DNA from: Chara braunii
Lineage: Eukaryota > Streptophyta > Charophyceae > Charales > Characeae
Assembly (NCBI GenBank): GCA_003427395.1
Contig: BFEA01000051.1
Span: forward strand, 1,113,853 to 1,142,053
DNA length: 28,201 nucleotides
Direction: 5' to 3'
The notes below the pieces were generated by a model. The model saw only the letters and a program-made list of their open reading frames with translations, did no database searches and was not told the origin of the DNA. The position numbers were made by a program, and so were the translations under genes. Shown here one piece after another: positions 1 to 9,919 of the stretch; position 1 is the stretch's first letter; each line of letters opens with the position of its first letter.

Positions 1-30
1 TTTTTTTTTTTTTTTTTTTTTTTTTTTTTT
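1..30. repeat. Poly-T run at window edge
   Basis: Thirty consecutive T open the window. This may be the reverse complement of a poly(A) tail of a retroelement lying to the left, but the partner sequence is outside the window, so it could equally be a simple homopolymer. Confidence 0.8.
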
Positions 31-172
31 CACGACTTGTGTGGTAGTGCCTGGCCAGCCCTGTATGGTGAGGCCCAGTCACTCCACTACTACCTTTTTA
101 TTTTTTTATTTTTTTTTTAACGTGGGGGCGCAGTGCCCAAGGCACACGCCTCTTCCCATTAGGGCTGGAATA
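31..172. other. Left flank of the Harbinger element, with a dispersed motif
   Basis: No gene is visible. Around 70-95 lies a motif reading roughly GAGGCCCAGTCACTCCACTA. Variants recur at about 8498-8517, 8949-8970, 10809-10831, 17185-17205 and 17735-17755, so it belongs to a dispersed repeat of this genomic neighbourhood. The last three bases (170-172, ATA) are the left target-site duplication of the transposon that follows. Confidence 0.5.
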
Positions 173-195
173 GGGCGTCGTTCGACACTCCTCGG
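173..195 (+). repeat. Left terminal inverted repeat of the Harbinger element
   Basis: It begins GGGCGTCGTTCGACACTCCT and matches the reverse complement of 8402-8424 with one mismatch (G/A at the fifth base). Related sequence continues inwards: the block at 251-271 (TCGTTCCACCTGTCCTCGGA) matches the complement of about 8357-8377. The zone to about 330 is rich in TCCTCGG and CCGAGGA. Confidence 0.9.
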
Positions 196-330
196 AGCGT
201 CCTCGAGCTCCGAGGACGAATCCTCGGAGTTTTTTTAAATTTTTGGAGGCGTCGTTCCACCTGTCCTCGGAGACTAGCCCTGAGGATGCATCCTCGGGGC
301 CGTCCCTCGGCCAGTTTCATGAGATTATAG

Positions 331-870
331 ACGGCCGCGAGGGTGTTGTCCGACCTCCGATTCGGGATGTCCGTGTGCGAGGCGCGCTGGTCCACCAGCC
401 GGACGGCGGCAATACATCACGGGCCGTGGAAAATAAAATTGCGAACACGGGAACGGCCCCGTTCGAAATTCAAAATTCGAATTTTCTCCGTGCGGAACGA
501 CGGTGTGGCGGCGCAAAGGCGGAAGAGCACGTCGACTGGGGGACGAGCGCACAGGCTTGACGTCGCGTTTCGTACTTCAGCGGCACCGCGCCGCCACCGT
601 GTGTAGTGTGTTCGTCGCAGGCAAAACGAAGCGGCGTGTCAGCAGTTGCGCTCGCCACGTGCATGCGAGCGGCGCTTCCGTGGTTCAGGGGCGGAGGACG
701 AAAGCTCCCATCACGGTGTAAGTTTTGTCATCACGCCTGTCTTCCACACCTCGTTGTAGGCGTCTTCGATCGTCGCCGTGGACGTTGATTCACGCAGGTG
801 GGTGGCGGTGGACGTTGCTCTTCCTCGTGGACGTGCGCGAATGGAGGGATGAGATGGGGGTGGCCGTGCT
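331..870. other. 5' non-coding region of the Harbinger element
   Basis: This GC-rich stretch lies between the left subterminal repeats and the nuclease. Short overlapping open frames occur on both strands, but none shows a recognisable domain. It presumably holds the nuclease promoter and 5' leader; I see no unambiguous TATA box. Confidence 0.4.
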
Positions 871-2187
871 GTGCTGTCGCCGACGGAGAGGACAGTTGTC
901 GCCGCGGCTGCCGTTGCCGTAGTCCGTCGATACGAAGTGGAGAGGGCGGCGGGCCGCATAAAGGCAGCACTTTCCAGGCAGCGACACAGGCTTCTGCTGC
1001 AGAGGGTGTTGGACGCCCCGGACTGCATCATGACCTCGGAGGCCGTGGTTCAGCTGTGCGCTGCAATCGGCTCCGGTGTGCTTCCGAGGGCGACGCCACG
1101 TTGGTGGATGAGGCAGAGAACTGGCGGGACTTGGGAGGATTTGCGGGTGTGCGATGACACGACGGATTACTACTTCCGGGAAAAGCTCCACATGTCGAGG
1201 AGAGTGTTCATGGAGACCACCGAAGCCTGCGCGCCTCATTTGCAACGACAGGTCACGTTTTACAGGGAGCCGCTTCAGCCGGAGCAGATCGTCGCGTACG
1301 CGCTGTATAGGTGGGCAACAGGAGAGTCCTACGACAACAACACATCATCGTTTGGCATGGGCAGAGCATCCAGAGTTCGAGCCGTGCGCGATGTGACAGC
1401 CTCGTTGTTGAGGGTCTACGGGGACAAGATATCGTGGCCGACGGGGGTGCGCAAACACGTGGTGCTACGGGCGTTTCAGGACAAGGGTTTTCCCAACTGC
1501 CATGGCGCAGTTGACTGCACACACATCTACGTGGACAAATCGGCGAACGCTCCGAGCGAGAACTACTTCGACCGCAAGCACCGTTTCTCCGTCATTGCGC
1601 AGGTGGTGGTGGACCTGGATCTGCGTGTGCTTGACGTCTTCGTTGGCTACCGGGGCAGCTGCCACGACATTCGGGTGATTCAACTGTCAAGTTTGTCAAG
1701 GCGCGCGGAAGAGGGAACGCTTTTTCGTGGGCTGCCTGTAACGCTGCCGGGAGGGGTGAGGACGAACGAATATATCTTGGGCGACAACTGGTATCCTCCT
1801 TCAGAATGGATAGTGGTGCCGTACGGACGAATCAATCAACACCCGGACGAGTAAAGGTTCGACAACAAACAGAAGGTCGCTAGAGGTGTTGTGGAGAGGG
1901 CGTTCGGAAGGTTGAAGGGGATGTGGAGGCTCCTCCTGCGGTCGCACAAGACGAACTTGGACACTCGACCGCAGCAGTTCACGGCCGTCTGCATTCTCCA
2001 CAACATCCTGCTAGATGCTGGAATCGAGTTCTACGAGAACTTGTTGTGGGAGGTCGACGAGAACGGGGTGAGGCGGCGAGTGGACCTGGGGATTCATTGT
2101 CCACTGCAGCCAGTGACGATGCTGACATCGCCGCATGCCGCACACGCGCTCCGCAATGCCCTAGCGGAGCGAATGAAACACATCTGA
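871..2187 (+). pseudogene. PIF/Harbinger DDE nuclease (HARBI1-like), one in-frame stop
   Basis: This is the catalytic transposase of the element, related to the DDE_Tnp_4/HARBI1 nuclease family, which cuts and joins the transposon ends in the nucleus. The frame runs 871-1851, meets TAA at 1852-1854, and continues in the same frame to 2187 (about 438 codons in all, normal for the family). Conserved blocks are GAVDCTH (Asp about residue 215), GSCHDIRV (Asp about 266), LGDNWYP (about 304) and VERAFGRLKG (Glu about 342), then VCILHNILL. The stop falls between two well-conserved blocks with no frame change, so it looks like a point mutation rather than an intron. Residues 1-50 are less typical; the ATG at 1030 is an alternative start. 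It faces the two minus-strand genes of the same transposon. Confidence 0.85.
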
Positions 2188-3546
2188 TCGTGCGTATCGC
2201 GCCACTCTGCGTCGCATACACAAACAGAAGCCGTGTGCGTCCGTCGTTGAGTCGCAACGCTTGCGTCATTCACGAATGCGCGCAGTTAGCTCGCAGGGTT
2301 TGCAGTGGTGGACGGCTCGTTTGTAGGTGTTTGTTGTTGTAGTCGAAGGTAGTGTGCTTCTCCAGGTCGTAGGTGATCGGCAGTGAAGCGGCTCAATTGT
2401 CGTCGGTGATCGGCAATGACGTCGCTGTTTTTTTTTCCGTTGTTCATTGATGTCGTCCTTGCCGCGGCGGTGTTCCCGCGCAAATCCGTGGGCATGGGGA
2501 TGGGAAGGGGGGGGGGGGGGGGGGGGAGGGGGTTTTCGGTGCTTGGTGGGTGGCGGCGCGGGAGCAGGTCGACACCCCTCTGTTTCGCATGTGCTTTGGA
2601 TCGCTGTTTTGCTTGAAATTATAAGATATTTGTATTTTTTAATTTATTTGTGTGAGGTCGCCGTCGTGCGTCAGGCTGCTGTCCGTCTTTCGATGACACG
2701 TGTTTTCTGTCCACCACATGTAGCGTCTGTGATGCATGTTGTCTGCAGTACTTGGCGTTCGGTTGATGCTGTTGGTGAAGCTTCAATGTTGAACTGATGA
2801 CGACCACGTGCATGGAATGAAATGTAATCAACAAACACTTTTCTCGTGATGGGTTCATATTTTGGCAAATGGTTGAGAACCCTCTTGTAATTTTTTCGAT
2901 GGGTTCGTGCATTGTTTGTTTTCGTTTTTTTTTTCCTTCCCCTTTATCTGTGGTGTTCAACATGAACAGAAGTTGTGGACGACATGGCGATGAGCAATAA
3001 CAAGAGCATGAGAATAGAAGCTGTGGACGCGATTCAGATGATCATTAACGATTATCGTGCATGATAAACCCGCATACAACAGAAGAAAAGCAGTAGTGGC
3101 TGAGCAATAAGAAGCTTACAGACACACGACGTTCACACAGAAACAGAAATGATTGCATAAAATCCGTTCAAGTACAGAAAAAGTTGTGGCGGCGACCGAC
3201 TTTTCTCCTACCTATCCACCCTCCCTCTTCACTATCCACCCTCCAACCACGAAACACGAAGGACGAACTTATCCTGCCGTTTGCGCAGTGCTGCCACGTG
3301 TCACCCCCATGATTAACAAACCCTTTTGTGGAGCACGACCAGAAAGTGTGCTCCAATTCCTAAAAGACTACTTGAAAAAAATAAAAAAACAACACAGGAG
3401 CCGCTCACAACACACGTAATACGGAGCCATCTGCCGACGTGGCCACGCCGCTGGACCGCGCAGTCTTCGCCACCCTTATCGTTCGACGCGGTGAGAGATA
3501 TTTCCGCAGCTCCGCCTTGAAAGACTGCTGCGCAGGACTTGCCACC
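2188..3546. other. Non-coding interior of the Harbinger element
   Basis: This stretch lies between the convergent ends of the nuclease and the third ORF, so it must contain the 3' ends of both transcripts. It has a run of 20 G at 2507-2526 and AT-rich stretches around 2620-2650 and 2890-2940. No domain-bearing frame is visible. Confidence 0.5.
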
Positions 3547-5091
3547 TCACCTATTCGCCACACCCCCCACCCCCAACACTTGGCAACACCCGTCCCGCCT
3601 GTGCGCTACCGTGTCCACTGAAGGCGCACACTTCCTCCTGTTGTCACCACCGTCGACGAAGCGCCGACGATGCGCACCAACCCGCTGCCATCTGCTCGAG
3701 ATGACGTGTAACTTTCCATCATCTCCATCGTCATCCGCCGCGGGCCCGCTGCCGATCCACCCGTGTTTTGCGGCCTCTGCCGCGTTCTTCAGGGCCGCGT
3801 TGTGCCCGAACACCAACCCACAATCACACCGTTCCGGAATGCATTGCGGGTAATCTCCCAGCGTGAGGTGGACCTTCCCTAGACGATCGAGGACGAGGTT
3901 GGAGGAGTCCACCACGTGTCGGCGCCAGTTGAAGATGTACGACCCCGCCGCTATCATCGTCGGTTTCGCGACCATGAACGCGTACAACCATGCCTCGTAA
4001 TGTGATCGGTCGTCATCACCTCCCATGCGCATGATCCACATGACCGCACACAACAACGCTCGCAGACAGTCCGCGAGCCTGGACAACCTCTCCTGTTTTA
4101 CGCGCCCGCCATCCGCCCACTGTCCGCACCAGAGTGCATCTGTCCAGCACTCCGCCAGCCGAAGAACTGTCGCCTCCTGCCGCGCCGCCATGTCGTCGTC
4201 TTCCGGGCGGTCCTCAATCTTCACCCCCGCGAACCACAGAGGCACGTCCATCTTCATCGTAAGCGTGGGGTAGACGAGTGCAGGGGATACCACTCTCGAC
4301 CATTCCAAGGCCTGCCAAACTGCTCGTGCGAGGTCCGTGGCGAAGTCGACGGTGATGTACAACTCTGCACGAGCGAAGCCAGTCGACCTCGACTGCGATT
4401 TGAAGATCCAATCGTGGATGGTGCGCAGCACTACTCTCTCCACGCTACGCGCTCTGCGGAGAGCCGGTTCACGCTGCGCCGGGTCGTTGATCTTGAAGTG
4501 TGGCACGTCATTCGGCGGCATGATGAGCATCGAAGGCGGCTCAACTCCTGCGTCTCTGTTGGCGATGGCGACAAAGTAGTCGGTGCATTCGCCTACCGCC
4601 TCCCTCAGAGGTTTCCCGGGACCCTGACCCCAGAAAGCGTCGCAATCAACCCACAACTTGGCCTTTTGCGCGGTCGCTGTGTGCCCTCCCCCTAATGCCC
4701 CCACGTGTTGCAGGGGGAGTGGCTGACGTGGCTGACCTTGGCCTGCCGAAAGTTGTCCCGCGACCTCCGCGCCCGTGATGACAACCTCTGCCGTGTCTGG
4801 GGTCCTTGGCACTGTTCCGGCAGCACCACCAACAACGCTGTGTTTCAGTGCTTGTAGCTGCTCCCTCGATACTCCATCCCACCCGAAACCCAACCTCGCG
4901 ACCCCTGCCGTCCCTTGCGCGTCCACCGTAGCCACTTCGTCTGCAAGGAAGTCATCAGTTTGTGAGGAGCTTGCGTCATCAATGCGCTGCCTGTTCGACT
5001 TCGGTATGTGGCCTCTGCCTCTTTGGATTTCCCCACCGTTGCCCACCCCGCCATCTTTCCTGCCCTTCGCTGAGGCGCCTCGTGGGGGCAT
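3547..5091 (-). CDS. Third Harbinger ORF, 514-residue protein of unknown function
   Basis: The frame is open from an ATG at 5091 to a stop at 3547. It is also open upstream to 5451, but those residues are low-complexity Arg/Pro/Ser, so the MPPRGASAKGRKD start at 5091 is preferred. The first 150 residues are polar and basic, suggesting disorder or nuclear localisation. The central part is well structured, with aromatic and acidic blocks such as LWVDCDAFWG, LIMPPNDVPHFKIND, RTIHDWIFKSQSR, FARAELYITVDFATDL and LAECWTDALWCGQWADG. Near the end, CIPERCDCGLVFGH is Cys/His-rich and could bind metal. I recognise no catalytic motif or known family. Its intact 1.5-kb frame, next to a broken nuclease and a broken SANT gene, suggests coding constraint. 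It lies inside the element's inverted repeats, with the same orientation as the SANT gene. It may be an accessory transposition factor or captured host sequence. Confidence 0.65.
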   Translation of the reverse strand: MPPRGASAKGRKDGGVGNGGEIQRGRGHIPKSNRQRIDDASSSQTDDFLADEVATVDAQGTAGVARLGFGWDGVSREQLQALKHSVVGGAAGTVPRTPDTAEVVITGAEVAGQLSAGQGQPRQPLPLQHVGALGGGHTATAQKAKLWVDCDAFWGQGPGKPLREAVGECTDYFVAIANRDAGVEPPSMLIMPPNDVPHFKINDPAQREPALRRARSVERVVLRTIHDWIFKSQSRSTGFARAELYITVDFATDLARAVWQALEWSRVVSPALVYPTLTMKMDVPLWFAGVKIEDRPEDDDMAARQEATVLRLAECWTDALWCGQWADGGRVKQERLSRLADCLRALLCAVMWIMRMGGDDDRSHYEAWLYAFMVAKPTMIAAGSYIFNWRRHVVDSSNLVLDRLGKVHLTLGDYPQCIPERCDCGLVFGHNAALKNAAEAAKHGWIGSGPAADDDGDDGKLHVISSRWQRVGAHRRRFVDGGDNRRKCAPSVDTVAHRRDGCCQVLGVGGVANR

Positions 5092-6062
5092 CTGGTCTGC
5101 AAATCGGAAACAACGACCACGTAAACGAAGGCTGCCTTCGACGAAAGAGCGAGTGGAAGAAGGACGCGTGGCGGTCCAGTGCTGCCACGTGGACGGAGGC
5201 CGACGTGGATGATGCAGATGACGGGGCAGTGGTCGTGGAGCCGCGACGACAATGGCGACTGAAATGGAGATCGCGGACGACGAAACACGTTGGCGGAGGA
5301 GCACGTCCACGAAGGATGACGTCGACGGAGGAGCACGTGGACGGAGTCGGCGTTCAAGTCCACGACTGGCACGTGGGCGATCGGGACGTGGGCGACGGGG
5401 ACGCGGGACCACTTGTTTGATGCGCATGAAGGGGCATTGTCCGCGCAGCACGAAGCGGGAGTGCGGAGCGGCGAAGCGGAGTTGCAGGCGCGCGACGACG
5501 AGCAGGTAGGCAGACGGTGCGAGAGGGAGCCGTGGCTAAGGAATCACTGCGGTACGGAATGGCGGGTGGAATGTCCTTTTCTACGTACTGCGATGTGAAA
5601 GTACACCATGGACATGAGTCCCCGTCCACTACAGCCCGCCCCTTCGTCGCTCGCCCATGGTCCATTTTCCTCCGCAGGCGCATGTCATCCCTCGCATGGC
5701 CAACATCGGAAGTGGGCGCGCAGAAGGACCCTAGCGGAGGTCGAAAAAGCCCGCCAACCCAACGACCCCCTCCTGCCCGAAAATCACACCCTTCTCCGAA
5801 ACCCCCGGAGATCGCCATCCATGCGTGTCGGCGACGCCTCACTACAGCAGTCGTAATAGTCTATAATCGGACGACGTATTGTACCACCGAAGGACGCGCC
5901 TCGAGGCATGACAACAATCATACCCATTCTACAATGAAATCATCAAATAAATGCATACTTAAAAAAAAAATAACTGTGTGGCCAAAAAACCGTCTGTACA
6001 CAACCTGCCCATCTCGTCACTGCAGCACGCAGGACAATAACGGCACGAGTGGCGGGGAGACG
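5092..6062. other. Spacer between the third ORF and the SANT gene
   Basis: About 970 bp separate the stop of the SANT gene (6063) from the preferred start of the third ORF (5091). The plus-strand frame at 5517-6203 is compositionally a shadow and shows no domain. The 5' leader and promoter of the third ORF probably lie here. An AT-rich stretch is present at 5930-5975. Confidence 0.4.
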
Positions 6063-7666
6063 TCACGATCGCTCGCGGATCGCTTTAGCAATCTCCATAA
6101 GTGCGTTGCACATCATGAAGTTCGCTTGGTCGGCCTTAACGTAGTGTTCCTTCTGCACTTCAACCTCTCGCTCCAGAATGTCGCACTGCCTAGTCAGAAT
6201 TGAGCATTGTCTCTTGCTCGCGCTGTCCACGGTTGTCGCCATCAGACTTTCGTGCTCCTTCATCACGTCTGCAATCATGTACAAGGTCTGCTGTCTCACA
6301 TTCTTCCGTTTGCTGCCCCCGCCAACTCCACCGCCGCTGATAGAATCCCTCGTGGACCCCTGATCGTCGTCCTGTCCATCCCCGCCCCCCTCACTACCGC
6401 CGGATTCATTCCGACCTCCGTGTGGGCCGGGCATTTGAACACCTCCAGTCGCACCGGTGTCGGCGAGATTGGTGGGGTGTATGGTGTGATCGCTCCTGGT
6501 CATTGCCGCCATCTCTGAATACACACGCTCATCCATCCGGAAATCGAACCCCCGCTCCTTCCTCTCCCCTGGCGTCAGTGTGAAGAAATTTGGCTTCCCC
6601 GATTCTCCCATAAACTTGTGCACGGTTTTGAATTGCTGGTACAGGTTATCCCATTCATTCCCGCAATCGACGGCCTTTCTACTCGTGACCCCCATGTGCA
6701 CCAGCCTCTTCTCCACGTCGTCCCACTTCATGTCTTCGTCTTCATCCTTCCCGCGGTGTGCGCGAGGCCGGCAAGATGCGAATCCTGGTCTCTTTTTGCC
6801 CGGATGAGAGCAATCATGTGCTCCACGGTCCAAAAATCCCGGTTTTTCGATCCCTCGTCAGCCAACGCATTTTCCACACCCTTCTTCCCCCTCCGCCCCG
6901 TGCGCGTTTCCGACAACTTTTTCGCGGCCCTCGACCCTCCCCGCTTTCTCCCTACTGGACGAATCTCCATCTCCTCGTCGTCCTCCTCGTCGTCGTTATC
7001 GGCCCCGTCGTCCGCCTCGCAATCCTCCGCCACTGCACCATCTTCATCGCCGAATATATCGTCCGCCCCCACGTTAATCTTCGCCACCCCTCTCGTTATG
7101 CTGGTCGTGCTCGCTTCACGCGATTGTCGCCGATGATCATCCCAAACCTTTCGACCAACGATCTCTGTTGCTGACCACTCATCGTTTGGGCGTCGTCCAT
7201 CCACTGTGCCACCTGCCGTCGTCGTTCTACACGGAACTGATCTGCCAGTCCGCGTTGTCATTGGAGCCGGTGTGTGGGTCGTGCCCGAAGCTCGGTTCAC
7301 GATAACGGTGCGCGTCACCTCCTCGGCACTCCCGGACCTCAATCCGAAGCTGAGATCCACCAGTCCTGCGTCATAACCAGCCGGGGTACGCCCCTCGAGC
7401 AGATCAGTGTACGTCGGCGTCGATGCCTGCCTGTACAGCTGGCTCCCCATCCAATCCTGAGCCGAACCGCTGCCCAGAGGAAGGGTAGAACATCGTGGGT
7501 CATCGCCGTCATCGTCACTTGGAGGCAACGGAATCTCGTGGGACGGCAGGTGGCTGTACAGTGCGGGGTCGTACGGCCGCCTGACTGCTTCCGCACTTCT
7601 GCAGCGCTGACGTGACGACCCCGCAGCCCCAACGGACAGCGTGGTCCTCGTCTGTACCCTCTCCAT
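6063..7666 (-). pseudogene. Harbinger Myb/SANT-like DNA-binding protein, single-base frameshift
   Basis: This is the second canonical PIF/Harbinger protein, a trihelix/SANT-type DNA-binding partner thought to bring the nuclease to the transposon ends and help its nuclear import. From the ATG at 7666 the first part runs to 6728: a polar N-terminus, an acidic stretch rich in Asp/Glu (about 6960-7060), a basic stretch with GRKRGGS, then the start of the SANT domain (FWTVEHMIALIRAKR). The rest continues in another frame from about 6731: KWDDVEKRL, KAVDCGNEWDNLYQQFKTVH, a Gly/Ser/Asp-rich linker, and a C-terminal helical region (residues about QTLYMIADVMKEH to the end) that could form a coiled coil. 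The frames meet at an ATGA overlap at 6728-6731, where one missing base would explain the break. Upstream to 7975 the frame is open but hydrophobic and repeat-derived, so I leave it out. Confidence 0.8.
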
Positions 7667-8238
7667 CTTCCTAACCGTCTTCGACGTTCGCCGCGTCTGT
7701 TTCCTACATGGAACGCGCACGAGGCAGCAAATATGGAAGACGACAACGGCAAGCAGCAGCACAACGACGAGCAGCAGCAAAGGCAGCCGGCGGTACAGGT
7801 CTGCCATGAACGACAGGGCAGCAGAAACAAAAGACGCACTTGCGCTGTGGCAAGCACGGCGAAGAGAGACAAATGGTGCGAGAGGGAAGATGCCAACGAA
7901 TGAAATTGATGCAATCTCGCAGCTGGCTGCAGGAGGGCGCTTACAAAATACGTATTTTCGACTGTTGTGGAGCACGCGGGAACGGCACGACCACTGCAGG
8001 AGCCGGCCGAAGACGTCCGATGCTCGTCACTGGACCTCCGCCGGGACACCCGACGAACCGACAGGGCCGTCCCGCGACGATCACCGCCAACGGTAAAACG
8101 ACGAGGCCGTTACTCGACGTTTTGGACGCCCACGCCTCGGGATGTCCGTCTTCCGCCTTCCGGACCACCTCGTGGACCACTTTCGACCTCCGTTGCCCCT
8201 TCGTGACACGCCGCCGACACCCTGATAATCGCGGATCC
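7667..8238. other. Non-coding region upstream of the SANT gene
   Basis: This is the probable promoter and leader of the minus-strand SANT gene. It contains a degenerate CAG/CAA-type trinucleotide tract at about 7745-7790, which generates spurious poly-Leu/Val reading on the minus strand. No separate gene is supported. Confidence 0.45.
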
Positions 8239-8278
8239 TCGGGCTCCAAAGGACCTCGCGAGGTCCCTTGAACCCGAG
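8239..8278. repeat. Subterminal foldback inside the right end of the Harbinger element
   Basis: The sequence folds back on itself around a perfect 16-bp palindrome GGACCTCGCGAGGTCC (8251-8266). The arms extend outwards to CTCGGG and CCCGAG with a few mismatches. It continues into the TCCTCGG-rich subterminal zone and may be part of the transposase-binding architecture. Confidence 0.7.
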
Positions 8279-8401
8279 GACGATTTGGCTGGGAAATCCT
8301 CGGAGCCCGAGGATTTGTCCTCGGAGTGTTTTCACATTTCTGTTCCGAAAATCGGCTCCGAGGACAGGTGGAACGATGACGAAATCCTCGAAAAATTGTC
8401 C

Positions 8402-8424
8402 CCGAGGAGTGTCGAACGATGCCC
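8402..8424 (-). repeat. Right terminal inverted repeat of the Harbinger element
   Basis: Its complement reads GGGCATCGTTCGACACTCCT at the outer end and matches 173-195 in 22 of 23 positions. It is followed directly by ATA (8425-8427), the same trinucleotide as at 170-172. Confidence 0.9.
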
Positions 8425-8427
8425 ATA

Positions 8428-9138
8428 GTCTCGGCCATTCCACTACTCTTGATTTTTGCGAAAAACTATAGAAATGGCCTTGCTCCACTGCACTCTCGGT
8501 TTGGTCACTCCACTACAGTAACTCTTGATTTTGCGAAAAACGAGAGAAATGGCCCAGCTCCAGTCTGACTCTTGATTTGGGAAATCCAGTGTCAGAAGCA
8601 CCCTTTCCAGAGCCATCTTGATGACACAAGAGTGAACAGCCTGCACAAACCAAAAGTTCGAAGGGGCCTTTATATATACATATATATCATGCTCTTAGTC
8701 AATAGTTCTGTGACAATATATATATATATATATATATATTATATAAATTGAACGGAGGCCGGCGCCATTGCTCGGACGTGCTCCTCAAGTAGGGATGGTT
8801 TTTATTTTCTTTTTTCTTTTCAAATGGCTTGTGCAAAGGGGTAGAGAGTTAAGAGAAAGGGAGCCACAGCCATTTTTCTCTTGACTTCACACGTCTGACA
8901 GTTCTCAACCCACTGTCCATTTTTGCGCAGATTTGAGAGTGGTGGAGCGAGGCCCAATTACCCTACTATCTTTTTTTCTTTTCCCTGTGTGCAGATCCAA
9001 TTGCCATTTTCCGGCCACCAGTTCTGCCCTGCACCCATGCTCCTCGGCCAGACCTGATTGTAGTGGTCACCCTTTTTATTTCTTCTTTTTTTGCTGTTTT
9101 TAGGGGGGGGAAACTGCGGATTTGTGGCAGGGGAAGGC
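8428..9138. other. Right flank of the Harbinger element, non-coding
   Basis: Two diverged copies of a roughly 70-bp unit containing CACTCCACTAC and CTCTTGATTTTGCGAAAAAC lie at about 8436-8560. An (AT)n-rich stretch occupies 8670-8746. No gene is visible. Confidence 0.5.
8715..8746. repeat. (AT)n microsatellite
   Basis: This is an alternating TA run ending in TATTATATAAATT. A shorter TATATATACATATATATC stretch lies just upstream at 8671-8688. Confidence 0.8.
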
Positions 9139-9285
9139 GGCCTCCAATCCAGGAACATCCTGTTCGTACCCTAAAACGCGATGCTAGGGGTACCATCAGA
9201 CATTGCTGGCAGGCCTCCAATCCAGGAACATCCTGGTTGTACCCTAAAACACGATGCTAGGGGTCCCATCAGACATTGCTGGCAG
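9139..9285 (+). repeat. 73-bp tandem duplication
   Basis: Two adjacent copies, starting at 9139 and 9212, share GGCCTCCAATCCAGGAACAT and the following sequence through ACATTGCTGGCAG. Only a few substitutions separate them (for example TTCGTACC versus GTTGTACC and GGTACC versus GGTCCC), so the duplication is fairly recent. No coding potential is seen. Confidence 0.85.
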
Positions 9286-9301
9286 ATCACATGCGCACAA
9301 A

Positions 9302-9304
<3 letters not shown>

Positions 9305-9392
<88 letters not shown>
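9305..9392. repeat. (GA)44 microsatellite
   Basis: This is an uninterrupted GA dinucleotide run of 88 bases. It yields only artificial Arg-Glu repeats when translated. Confidence 0.95.
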
Positions 9393-9395
<3 letters not shown>

Positions 9396-9919
9396 TTGAT
9401 GTAATCAGGCAGATGAACACACAATAAAGTGATGGCCCCTAACAGAGTCAGCACCTCTGATTCTCAATCGTGAAAGGGCAGGGGCATGAATGCTGTCTTG
9501 TCTTTTTCTTTTCTTTGGTTTTCAGAGGCTAAGCAGCTGAACCAAATTGAATCTTCTTTCTTCTCTGACAGGATGGCCTTTCGGGCCTATCTTTTTGTTT
9601 TTGTTTTTTTGTCTTGGGGAACTTGCTCCAATCTATTCGGGGGGAGCAACAAAGTCCTCAAAAGGCCTTTTCGGGGCTTATTGTCTTTATTATTACAGTC
9701 TTACGGGAAACCCCGTAGCAGCCATATCCATGCCCATGAGAGAACATGTGAGACTGCACCCAACCTGTAGGTGGGTGATTCCAGCCAGAGGTCAGCTGCT
9801 AGTATCTGGACAGAGCAATGCCAGTCGCTGCGCTCCCCTCCAGTCTCCTTCCCTACAAACATCAGCGGTAGACTTCCTCTAGATGGTGTGCACCAAGTGT
9901 GCCCAGGAAGGTAGATGAT
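9393..9919. other. Non-coding flank upstream of the tRNA-like segment
   Basis: Open frames up to about 110 codons exist around 9486-9882, but they have mixed hydrophobic and low-complexity content and no recognisable domain. The stretch 9780-9919 could be the body of a tRNA-derived SINE read on the minus strand. Confidence 0.35.

Larger units (their letters stand above)
173..8424. mobile_element. Complete PIF/Harbinger DNA transposon with three genes
   Basis: Near-perfect terminal inverted repeats (22 of 23 bases match) bound 8252 bp, and ATA is duplicated on both sides (170-172, 8425-8427). PIF/Harbinger elements make 3-bp target duplications (usually TWA), so ATA fits in length. The interior holds a DDE_Tnp_4-type nuclease on + and a Myb/SANT-like protein on -, the two-protein signature of this superfamily. 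A third ORF on - has no role that I know in the classical family. Subterminal zones are packed with TCCTCGG/CCGAGGA motifs, likely transposase or SANT-partner binding sites. The nuclease has a stop and the partner a frameshift, so this copy probably cannot move by itself but could be mobilised in trans. Confidence 0.88.

Noticed and set aside
2507-2526. G run as a regulatory G-quadruplex
   Set aside because: A single homopolymer in transposon non-coding sequence; no evidence for a function.
5092-5451. N-terminal extension of the third Harbinger ORF
   Set aside because: Open but Arg/Pro/Ser low-complexity; the ATG at 5091 starts a more protein-like sequence.
5517-6203. 228-codon plus-strand frame
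   Set aside because: No domain, lies in the spacer and overlaps the 3' end of the SANT gene on the other strand.
7667-7975. Hydrophobic N-terminal extension of the SANT protein that looks like a membrane segment
   Set aside because: Poly-Leu/Val comes from a degenerate CAG/CAA tract read on the minus strand; a membrane anchor does not fit a nuclear DNA-binding protein.
9181-9399. Arg-Glu repeat frames across the GA runs (also at 17155-17523 and 19793-20152)
   Set aside because: Microsatellite translation artefacts.
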